Of a DNA stretch of 64,000 nucleotides, positions 57,853-64,000 are shown piece after piece. The translations under genes were made by a program, and so were the position numbers. The DNA is taken from contig JAHWIR010000005.1 in assembly GCA_019322435.1 (NCBI GenBank), forward strand, positions 75,879 through 139,878, written 5' to 3'. This DNA is from Candidatus Woesearchaeota archaeon (GTDB lineage: Archaea > Nanobdellota > Nanobdellia > Woesearchaeales > WJKL01). The notes beneath the pieces were generated by a model that had not been told where the DNA came from, searched no databases, and was given only the letters and a program-made list of their open reading frames with translations. How positions within the stretch are numbered: position 1 is the stretch's first letter; the number at the start of each line of letters is the position of its first letter.

Positions 57853-58275
57853 ATGAAAGATATATTATTGCGAATCAAAGAAAGATTATCAGACAAGATG
57901 TCTGGTGAAGAAGGCGGCGAAGAAAAGGATGCTGAAGAGTATGTTGAGTTAGGCCCTGAAGCTGCTGAGATAGAGGAAGGCAAGGCAAAGATTGTTGTAA
58001 GACCTTTTGTTGTTGAGGATTTTGATGATATCAAAGTAATTCTTGATGTATTAAGAGAGGGTTATACAATTGCTCTGGTTAATATCAAACCTTTGAAGGA
58101 CAAGGATTTGATTGAGCTGAAGAGAGCTATTAATAAATTAAAGAAAACAGCTGATGCGATTGACGGTGATATTGCTGGATTTGGAGAAGACTATATTGTT
58201 GCAACTCCTTCGTTTGCATCTGTCTATAGAAGCCAGCAGACAGGAGAGGTCTCAGAAGAACCTCCTGCTGAATAA
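57853..58275 (+). CDS. sepF: Cell division protein SepF
   Basis: In archaea SepF anchors FtsZ to the membrane. The 140-residue protein has an N-terminal amphipathic helix (MKDILLRIKERLSDKM) for membrane binding, an acidic linker, and the SepF core (KIVVRPFVVEDFDDIKVILD; IALVNIKPLKDKDLIELKRA; GDIAGFGEDYIVATP). Length and motifs are normal. An FtsZ gene is not in the window. Confidence 0.92.
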   Translation: MKDILLRIKERLSDKMSGEEGGEEKDAEEYVELGPEAAEIEEGKAKIVVRPFVVEDFDDIKVILDVLREGYTIALVNIKPLKDKDLIELKRAINKLKKTADAIDGDIAGFGEDYIVATPSFASVYRSQQTGEVSEEPPAE

Positions 58276-58342
58276 ACTTATTTTTTATTATCTCTTTTCT
58301 ATTACAGTAATATTTTTAAACCATTAGTTTCTATAATGCTTT

Positions 58343-58858
58343 ATGGAAAAGCTAGATAACCAGCCTTGCCCTATGTGCAGGGAGAAGAAGATGACACTGA
58401 TAGAGGATGAGAAAGAGATTCCTTATTTTGGAAAGGTCTATGTTTTTTCTATGACTTGTTCTAACTGCAAATATCATAAGGCTGATGTTGAGGCTGCTGA
58501 CCAGCACGAGCCTTCCAAGTATTCAATTGAGATTTCCGGGGATAAAGATATGAAGATAAGGATTGTTAAATCGTCTGAAGCAACTGTTAAGATTCCTCAT
58601 GTTGTTACAATTGAGCCTGGGCCAGGAGCTAACGGGTATGTCACAAACATTGAAGGTATACTTAATAGAGTTAAGCATCAGATTGAATCTGCAAAAGAAA
58701 GCGAGGATGACCCTGCTGCTAAGAAAAAGGCCAAGAATTTATTGAAGAAACTGACAAGAGTGATGTGGGGAAAAGAGAAGCTGAAAATAATCATTGAAGA
58801 TCCTACTGGGAATAGTGCTATTATTTCTGACAAAGCTGTAAAGAGCAAGTTGAAGTAA
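58343..58858 (+). CDS. ZPR1-type zinc finger protein
   Basis: The 171-residue protein has the zinc finger CPMC (about residues 9-12) with CSNCKYHKADV (about 40-50), and the ZPR1 beta domain (VVTIEPGPGANGYVTNIEGI). In eukaryotes ZPR1 helps fold eEF1A; the archaeal single-unit form may do the same for aEF1A. That role is inferred from family knowledge. Confidence 0.88.
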   Translation: MEKLDNQPCPMCREKKMTLIEDEKEIPYFGKVYVFSMTCSNCKYHKADVEAADQHEPSKYSIEISGDKDMKIRIVKSSEATVKIPHVVTIEPGPGANGYVTNIEGILNRVKHQIESAKESEDDPAAKKKAKNLLKKLTRVMWGKEKLKIIIEDPTGNSAIISDKAVKSKLK

Positions 58859-58920
58859 ATAAAAATAAAAGTAAAGCTTTTAAATCAATTCTTATTATTA
58901 GATTATATTGGGGGTACTGT

Positions 58921-59673
58921 ATGGTTAAGATAGGAATAATAGGCGGAAGTGGATTAGATAATCCTAATATTTTAGAAGATGCTCATGAGTTAGTAGTTGG
59001 AACACCATATGGAAAGCCTACAAGTTCTTTGAAACTTGGAAAGATTAAAGGTGTTGATGTTGTGCTGCTGGCAAGGCATGGACGTGAACATACAATTCCT
59101 CCAACACAGGTTAATTTCAGGGCAAATATCCATGCATTGAAAGAAGCTGGCTGCACTCATATAATTGCAACAACTGCTTGCGGAAGTTTACGTGAAGAAA
59201 TAGGAAGGGGAGATTTTGTTGTGTTGGATCAGTTTATTGATTTAACAAGGCACAGGAAAATAACTTTTTATGAAGAGTTTCCACCTGGTGGAGAAAATGC
59301 AAAGCATACTGCAATGGCAGATCCATTTAATGAAGATTTAAGGAAAGTGTTAATTTCCACTGCAAAGGAATTAGGTATTAAACATCATGAAAAAGGAACT
59401 GTTATTACAATTGAAGGTCCTAGATTTAGCACTAAAGCTGAATCGCATATGTTTAGAACATGGGGAGCTGATGTAATTAATATGTCTGTTGCTCCTGAAG
59501 CAATTTTAGCAAATGAAGCAGGGATTCCTTATGCAGCTGTTGCCATGAGCACTGACTATGACTGCTGGAAAGAAGATGAAACAGTAACTTGGGAAGAAGT
59601 ATTAAAGACATTTGGACAGAATGTTGAGAAGGTTACTAATTTGTTGGTTAATGCTATATCTGAGGTAAAATGA
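58921..59673 (+). CDS. mtnP: S-methyl-5'-thioadenosine phosphorylase
   Basis: The enzyme splits methylthioadenosine with phosphate into adenine and methylthioribose-1-phosphate. The 250-residue protein has IGIIGGSGL, the phosphate-binding RHGREHTIPP, ACGSLREE, ITIEGPRFSTKAES and NMSVAPEAILANEAG, all typical of the MTAP/PNP family. A GGGGGT RBS precedes it. It begins the salvage operon with the CYTH and apt genes. Purine nucleoside phosphorylase activity is an alternative. Confidence 0.93.
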   Translation: MVKIGIIGGSGLDNPNILEDAHELVVGTPYGKPTSSLKLGKIKGVDVVLLARHGREHTIPPTQVNFRANIHALKEAGCTHIIATTACGSLREEIGRGDFVVLDQFIDLTRHRKITFYEEFPPGGENAKHTAMADPFNEDLRKVLISTAKELGIKHHEKGTVITIEGPRFSTKAESHMFRTWGADVINMSVAPEAILANEAGIPYAAVAMSTDYDCWKEDETVTWEEVLKTFGQNVEKVTNLLVNAISEVK

Positions 59674-60233
59674 TAGAAGTTGAAATCAAGGCAAGAATTA
59701 GTAATGTAGATGATATCAAAAAGAAATTAAATCAAATCAGAGCAAAATTTCTAAAAACAGAAAAACAAATAGACAAAGTTTTTGGTCATCCTAGGTTCTT
59801 AGATTCCGAAAAAAAGATTATTGAAGGTGGTTTTGTTGCTAGAATAAGAGTCGTAGATGATAATCATACTTTAGAGTTTAAAGAAATCTTAAGACAAAAC
59901 GGAGGTGTAGAAATAAAATCAGAATTAAAAGACCTTAATACAGGAGTAGAATTTTTGAATAAACTTAATTTCAAAGAAAAATTTACAGTTTCAAAATCAA
60001 GGGACCATTATTCTTACAATAATTTCGCAATATGTCTAGATAATGTTAAACAATTAGGAAATTTCATTGAAATTGAAAAAATAGTAACTTCTTCAGAAGA
60101 AAAAGAAAATGCTAGAAAAAGATGTTTAGATCTATTGAATACATTAGCTCCAAATTCAGAAATAGAAGATAAAAAATATGGAGATTTGATACAAGAGAAA
60201 ATAAATAAAGGTGAAATAAAATGCCAGAACTAG
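59670..60233 (+). CDS. cyaB: CYTH domain protein (class IV adenylate cyclase-like)
   Basis: The 187-residue protein has the CYTH signature EVEIKA (ExExK) at residues 3-8, RIRV, LEFKEI, KSRDHY and a final Glu-rich tunnel strand (NFIEIEKIV). CYTH enzymes act on triphosphates: adenylate cyclase, thiamine triphosphatase or triphosphatase. Its start overlaps the mtnP stop (ATGA) and its end overlaps apt by 13 nt, so it is tightly tied to adenine salvage. cyaB is used as the family name, not proof of cAMP synthesis. Confidence 0.85.
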   Translation: MIEVEIKARISNVDDIKKKLNQIRAKFLKTEKQIDKVFGHPRFLDSEKKIIEGGFVARIRVVDDNHTLEFKEILRQNGGVEIKSELKDLNTGVEFLNKLNFKEKFTVSKSRDHYSYNNFAICLDNVKQLGNFIEIEKIVTSSEEKENARKRCLDLLNTLAPNSEIEDKKYGDLIQEKINKGEIKCQN

Positions 60234-60754
60234 TTAAATCAAAGATAAGGTCATTTGTTGATTGGCCAAAGAAAGGGGTTATCTTTAGGGATGTTACAAC
60301 TTTGTTTAAAGATAAAGAAGGATATAATCATCTGATTGAGCTTCTTGTTGAAAGATATAAAGATAAAGAGATTGATGTTATTGTTGGGATTGAATCAAGA
60401 GGGTTTATTCCAGGCAGTGTACTGGCTCATAGGTTGGGACTAGGATTTATTCCTATCAGAAAGCCTGGGAAGCTGCCAGGAGAAACTGTTTCTGAAGAAT
60501 TTGAATTAGAATATGGAAAGGATAAGATTGAGATTCACAAGGATGCTATCATTCCTGGAGATAAGGTGTTATTGGTTGATGATCTGATTGCAACTGGCGG
60601 AACAGCATTGGCTGCTGCTAATTTAATCAAAAAATTAGGTGGAGTAGTTGTTGAATGTTCTTTTATTATAGACTTGCCTGATATTGGTGGAAAGAAGAAG
60701 TTAATTGATGCTGGGTATAAGGTATATAATATGATTGAGTTTGAAGGGGAGTGA
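60221..60754 (+). CDS. apt: Adenine phosphoribosyltransferase
   Basis: The enzyme makes AMP from adenine and PRPP. The 177-residue protein has the conserved DWPKKGVIFRDVT, IVGIESRGFIPG, IRKPGKLP and the PRPP-binding loop VLLVDDLIATGGTA. It would recycle the adenine made by mtnP upstream. Its AMP could feed an AMP-to-RuBP route for the RuBisCO at 14673, but the connecting enzymes are not in the window. Confidence 0.95.
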   Translation: MPELVKSKIRSFVDWPKKGVIFRDVTTLFKDKEGYNHLIELLVERYKDKEIDVIVGIESRGFIPGSVLAHRLGLGFIPIRKPGKLPGETVSEEFELEYGKDKIEIHKDAIIPGDKVLLVDDLIATGGTALAAANLIKKLGGVVVECSFIIDLPDIGGKKKLIDAGYKVYNMIEFEGE

Positions 60755-60759
60755 TTACT

Positions 60760-61623
60760 TTAATTTTTTATTTTTTCAATTATATCTTGGAATACTTCTT
60801 TATATTCAGGATTAACTTCAACAACTGGTTTCATCTCTATTGTTGATTCAACAAAGTCTTTTCTATAAGGTATTCTTCCGATTATAGGGATTTTTTCTTT
60901 TTCTGCAAATTGTTCTATTTTCTTGCAGAATTTATCTGCAAGATCAAATTTATTGATTACAATTCCGTGCTTGATTCCAAAATGTCTTGCAAGGTATAAC
61001 ACTCTCTTTAAATCATGCAAAGCAGAGGGTGTTGGCTCTGTTACTGCAACAATATAATCAGTTCCAACCAAAGAAGCAATTACAGGACATCCAATTCCTG
61101 CTGCAGAATCTATCAGCATTATATCTGCTTTCAGTTTTTTGTTTGTTTCTTCAGAAGATTTTCTTAATTGAGCCACTACTTCTCCTGAAGCCAATTCCCC
61201 TAATTTCAGCTCCCCTAAAACAAGGAATACATCATAATTTTCTCCAGTATAGATTGTTCCTATGTCTTTTTTAGATTTAGAAATTGCTCCAGTAGGACAC
61301 GCGACAATGCAGGCTTGGCATCCAATGCAAACATCTTTTACAAAGGCTGGATATTTCCCTTTTACAGAAACAATGGCATTTTGCTTGCAGACCTGTGCGC
61401 ATTTTCCGCATTTAGTGCATTTGCTGAAATCCCATTTAGGAATCATTGAATAGACAGTTTCATGTTTTTTTCTTTTGATTGATAAAAGCAGATGGTCATT
61501 AGGGCATTCTGCATCTGCATCAACAAGCATCACTTTATTGTTCTTTGCAAACTCTACTGCTAATGAAACAGCTACTGTTGATTTTCCTGTTCCGCCTTTT
61601 CCACCTGTTACTGCTATTTTCAT
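60760..61623 (-). CDS. MinD/Mrp-type P-loop ATPase with inserted ferredoxin domain
   Basis: The 287-residue protein has a deviant Walker A (GGKGGTGKST) at its N-terminus, a switch Asp region (VDADAECPNDH), and at about residues 66-114 two 4Fe-4S motifs (CTKCGKCAQVCKQ; CIGCQACIVACP). The later part (DIMLIDSAAGIGCPV) is Walker B-like. Members are linked to iron-sulfur or metal-cofactor insertion in anaerobes. It is the last gene of the redox/metal operon and overlaps the upstream gene (ATGA). Confidence 0.9.
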   Translation of the reverse strand: MKIAVTGGKGGTGKSTVAVSLAVEFAKNNKVMLVDADAECPNDHLLLSIKRKKHETVYSMIPKWDFSKCTKCGKCAQVCKQNAIVSVKGKYPAFVKDVCIGCQACIVACPTGAISKSKKDIGTIYTGENYDVFLVLGELKLGELASGEVVAQLRKSSEETNKKLKADIMLIDSAAGIGCPVIASLVGTDYIVAVTEPTPSALHDLKRVLYLARHFGIKHGIVINKFDLADKFCKKIEQFAEKEKIPIIGRIPYRKDFVESTIEMKPVVEVNPEYKEVFQDIIEKIKN

Positions 61624-61898
61624 TTTAATACCCCGTTATCTTTCCACTTATTTATTTCTTGAATTAACCTTTCTTTTGTCTGAATGTTTGTTAATCTTGA
61701 AAGTTCATTTCCATCATCATCTAAAAATAAAAAAGTAGGTATATCCATTATATGATACTTCTTTATAACTTCAGGATGAGTTTCAACTTCAAAGTATTCT
61801 GTTTTTAATTCAGGCATTTCTTTTTCAATCTCAGCCCATCTTGGTCTCATTGTTTCACATTCATGAAAGGTTTTTCCGCCTACTTTATAGATTTTCAT
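61620..61898 (-). CDS. Thioredoxin-like protein lacking one active-site Cys
   Basis: The 92-residue protein has a thioredoxin-like fold, with IMDIPTFLFLDDDGNE as the cis-Pro loop. The place of WCGPC reads TFHEC, leaving only the second Cys (residue 14). Disulfide exchange of the normal kind is therefore unlikely; it may act as a chaperone or by a monothiol route. It sits between the NifX-like and MinD genes. Confidence 0.7.
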   Translation of the reverse strand: MKIYKVGGKTFHECETMRPRWAEIEKEMPELKTEYFEVETHPEVIKKYHIMDIPTFLFLDDDGNELSRLTNIQTKERLIQEINKWKDNGVLK

Positions 61899-61917
61899 AT
61901 TATCCCTCTTTTTAATT

Positions 61918-62694
61918 TTAATGCCCGCATCCTTCTGTTAAATCCTCTAATTTATCCAAATTTTCAATCGCTTCCTTCACTGTATTAAATGGTCCTGTCT
62001 TTAATTTCAAGCCTTTTTCTGAAATTATGCCTATAGCTCTTCCGCCAATGGCTTTTGCAAAGATTATTGTGGGGTTTACTGCTTCTTCAATCTGGTCTAT
62101 TGGAGATTTAGATGGATCTGTATGATCTAAATTATTTTCAATAATCTTTAGTTCCTTTTTTTCTGTATCATACACTCCAAAGAAAGGAGCGTGGCCAAAA
62201 TGAGCAGAGATCTCTGAATCCTCTCCATTATCATCCATCAATGGGAAGAATATCCTTTCTCCTTTGCTTTCTTTCTGGGTTGTTCCTGCATGTGCTTTTG
62301 CAACTTCAGTAATCAATTCTAATTTGCCTTCTACAAAATCTACCAATACATCAGTTATAATTCCTGAAGCATGGTATGCTTTTATGCCCAATTGATTAAG
62401 CACGTCTGTTGCATTAGGTCCTAGGTTTCCAGTTATTACGGCTTCTACACCTAATTCTCCTATCTGCTGGCTTGCTTTTATCCCTGCGCCATGACCTTGA
62501 ACAGCCCCTTGATTTTCTACTGCTTCAAAAGTTCCTACTTCTTTTCCATCTATATTTATGATCAGAAAATATTTACATCTTCCAAATCTTTGATCTACCT
62601 TACTATGGAGTTTATCTCCATCTGCTGATACTGCGATTTTTCGAAAAGACTTTGTCTTTTCCAAACCTTTCTCATTTTTATTCGAAAGTTTCAT
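61918..62694 (-). CDS. NifX/NifB-type dinitrogenase cofactor family protein, two domains
   Basis: The 258-residue protein carries two NifX-like domains of about 100 residues each. The first begins KIAVSADGDKLHSKVDQRFG, the second FPLMDDNGEDSEISAHFGHA. Both have the His-bearing loops (RFGRCKYF; HFGHAPFF) seen in proteins that handle iron-molybdenum or similar clusters. It ends TEGCGH. The ATG at 62694 is preferred as GGGAGGA precedes it; the longer frame overlaps thioredoxin. Confidence 0.85.
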   Translation of the reverse strand: MKLSNKNEKGLEKTKSFRKIAVSADGDKLHSKVDQRFGRCKYFLIINIDGKEVGTFEAVENQGAVQGHGAGIKASQQIGELGVEAVITGNLGPNATDVLNQLGIKAYHASGIITDVLVDFVEGKLELITEVAKAHAGTTQKESKGERIFFPLMDDNGEDSEISAHFGHAPFFGVYDTEKKELKIIENNLDHTDPSKSPIDQIEEAVNPTIIFAKAIGGRAIGIISEKGLKLKTGPFNTVKEAIENLDKLEDLTEGCGH

Positions 62695-62710
62695 TTTATT
62701 TTCCTCCCAT

Positions 62711-63034
62711 TTACAAATGTTTTTCAATAAGCCTTCTGATATTATCTTCTGGAACAACACCTATTGATTCACCTACTTCTTTTCCATCTTTGAAAAGCTT
62801 AACAGCAGGTATAGCATCTATAGCAAATTTATTTGATGTTTCTGGACATCCATCTACATTTATTTTTGCCAGGATTACTTTGTCCCCATAACTATCAACA
62901 ACTTTTTCAAGCATTGGTGTGAGTATATTGCAAGGAACACACCATTCAGCCCAGAAATCTACTAAAACTAATTTTTTTTCTGAAGCTTTTATTACTTTTT
63001 CTTCAAATTCTGCATCTGTTACATCCATTTTCAT
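62711..63034 (-). CDS. trxA: Thioredoxin
   Basis: The 107-residue protein has an intact redox motif (FWAEWCVPC), the conserved INVDGCPETSNKF segment and the cis-Pro AIPAVKLF. It reduces disulfides in partner proteins. Its ATG overlaps the CDF gene's stop (TAATG). A MDVTD start two codons later is possible. Confidence 0.93.
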   Translation of the reverse strand: MKMDVTDAEFEEKVIKASEKKLVLVDFWAEWCVPCNILTPMLEKVVDSYGDKVILAKINVDGCPETSNKFAIDAIPAVKLFKDGKEVGESIGVVPEDNIRRLIEKHL

Positions 63035-64000
63035 TACCTTTTTTTCCCTTCCCTTGTCATAAAGCTATTGCATTTAGGACATTTTTTCTGATGGCAAGGC
63101 ATTCCTTTTTCATGAGGTATAGTGTAGCTGCATTTAGGGCAAATACATTCTCCGCCCGGCCCTAATCCCTTGCCACCCATCCTTCCTTTCCATTCTGTTT
63201 TCCTTCCAAAAACCCCTTTGAAAGATTCCTGTCTTACTTTGTGAGATTCTATCTGTATAACTGTATATTCCACAGAAGATACTTCTTGTTGTATCTTGTT
63301 TTCTAATCTTTTTGTTATTGCAGAAGCTTGTTCTACTTTTAGTTTAGGGTCTAGATTGATTTTTAATTCTGCAAAAACAGCAGGACCTAATTTTTGTGTT
63401 TTAAGGCTTACTAATTTTATGTTTTCTTTTTTAACAATATCTCTTATTTGATTTTCAGTTTCTTCTTCTGCGCTGACATCTAATAAACTATCTGTTGTTT
63501 TCTTTCCTAATGAAACTGATTCTATCAAAATGTATATTCCAATAAGTAATGCAATCACTGAATCAAGATGGGCCCAATATTTTGTTAAGAACAATCCAAT
63601 AAAAACAGATAATGAAGCCAAAACATCTATTCTTGAATGTTTTCCATCTGCTAATAAAGCCATGCTTTCATGTTTTTTTCCATATTTTATCTTTACTCTG
63701 GCCATTATCTCATTTATTACTGCTGAGAAAGCCATTACCCCTAAAGTTAAATGTGTTATGAATATTTCTTTTGCTGTAAAAAAGCTTGTTACTGCTCCAT
63801 ATATGATCCAGATAGAAGTTCCTAAAAGAACAATAGTTATCATCAAACCAGCCAAAACTTCTGCTTTGTAATGGCCGTAAGGGTGTTTTTCATCAACTGG
63901 TTTTTTTGCTGCTTTAATTCCACCATAGCTTATTGCTGAAGTTACAATATCCATTGCTGAGTGGATTCCTTCTGCAATCACTGCTGAAGATTTGCTGATT
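63034..64000 (-). CDS. Cation diffusion facilitator with C-terminal zinc ribbon (5' partial)
   Basis: The frame runs off the window's right edge, so the N-terminal helix or two is missing. The visible part has AEGIHSAMDIVTSA (the SxxD-type helix), HPYGHYKAEV, four or so membrane helices, and LLADGKHSRIDVLASL (the HxxxD site), all typical of CDF zinc/iron exporters. After the cytoplasmic domain it has an extra C-terminal zinc ribbon (CPKC, CHQKKCPKC). It is the first visible gene of the operon with thioredoxin, NifX-like and MinD proteins. Confidence 0.9.
   Translation of the reverse strand, partial: ISKSSAVIAEGIHSAMDIVTSAISYGGIKAAKKPVDEKHPYGHYKAEVLAGLMITIVLLGTSIWIIYGAVTSFFTAKEIFITHLTLGVMAFSAVINEIMARVKIKYGKKHESMALLADGKHSRIDVLASLSVFIGLFLTKYWAHLDSVIALLIGIYILIESVSLGKKTTDSLLDVSAEEETENQIRDIVKKENIKLVSLKTQKLGPAVFAELKINLDPKLKVEQASAITKRLENKIQQEVSSVEYTVIQIESHKVRQESFKGVFGRKTEWKGRMGGKGLGPGGECICPKCSYTIPHEKGMPCHQKKCPKCNSFMTREGKKR

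Overview
This window is a gene-dense, AT-rich stretch of an archaeal chromosome. The archaeal markers are eS6, aIF2 gamma, Rpo4 (RNA polymerase subunit F), eL21, SepF, a ZPR1-type zinc finger protein, DUF655 and DUF483 proteins, TrmB and Lrp regulators, and TATA-box promoters of the form GGTTTATA sitting about 25 nt upstream of start codons, which implies many leaderless mRNAs. Small genes, many orphan proteins, Cys-rich and Ig-like surface proteins, a RuBisCO with no visible Calvin cycle partners, and very tight gene packing point to a DPANN archaeon, most likely of the Woesearchaeota/Pacearchaeota type. That placement is an inference. No tRNA, rRNA, CRISPR array, insertion sequence or integrase was recognised.

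Layout. 1-6.2 kb: secreted Ig-like and pilin-like surface proteins, then a membrane Cys-repeat protein. 6.2-14 kb: three small orphan genes, MetRS, zinc ribbon and metallo-beta-lactamase genes, a PLP enzyme, a methyltransferase, a flavoredoxin-like protein and orphans. 14-25 kb: a coiled-coil protein, form III RuBisCO, a probable S-layer protein, a Cys-repeat lipoprotein, a 1949-residue surface protein with two beta-propellers and MopE-like metal-binding repeats, and a coupled lipoprotein. 25-30 kb: a nucleotidyltransferase, then a locus made of a tandem Fis-type HTH regulator, a 51-residue protein, an HExxH metallopeptidase, a Gly/Ser-rich repeat protein and an MFS transporter. A 13-bp motif recurs at both promoters of this locus.

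30-35 kb: a double Lrp regulator diverges from a 19-codon ORF coupled to a B12-type radical SAM enzyme; next come a TrmB regulator, a receiver protein behind a 24-bp palindrome, and a DUF483 protein. 35-41 kb: lineage-specific genes, including a large TIM-barrel metalloenzyme and a HicA-like domain protein. 41-46 kb: eS6, a 49-residue membrane microprotein, aIF2 gamma, IPP isomerase, a Pol X-type polymerase and a GNAT acetyltransferase. 46-56 kb: membrane and lipoprotein genes, an FKBP isomerase, a VIT1-like transporter, a GGDEF protein (rare in archaea), a TM0106-type nuclease, QueD/PTPS and a site-2 protease. 56-60.8 kb: information-processing genes (DUF655, Rpo4, eL21), SepF, ZPR1, and the salvage operon MTA phosphorylase - CYTH - adenine phosphoribosyltransferase. 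60.8-64 kb: a redox/metal operon of CDF transporter, thioredoxin, NifX-like protein, thioredoxin-like protein and a MinD-type Fe-S ATPase.

The most unusual features are: (1) the 26.3-29.7 kb regulator-peptidase-repeat protein locus with its shared motif; (2) a two-copy intergenic element of about 66 bp (A, inverted A, A) that can form two mutually exclusive hairpins and carries promoter cores, plus an analogous element before the S-layer gene; (3) the 19-codon ORF coupled to the radical SAM gene; (4) the GGDEF protein; (5) three dispersed Cys-repeat surface proteins. All family assignments come from reading motifs and from memory of the families; no database search was possible.
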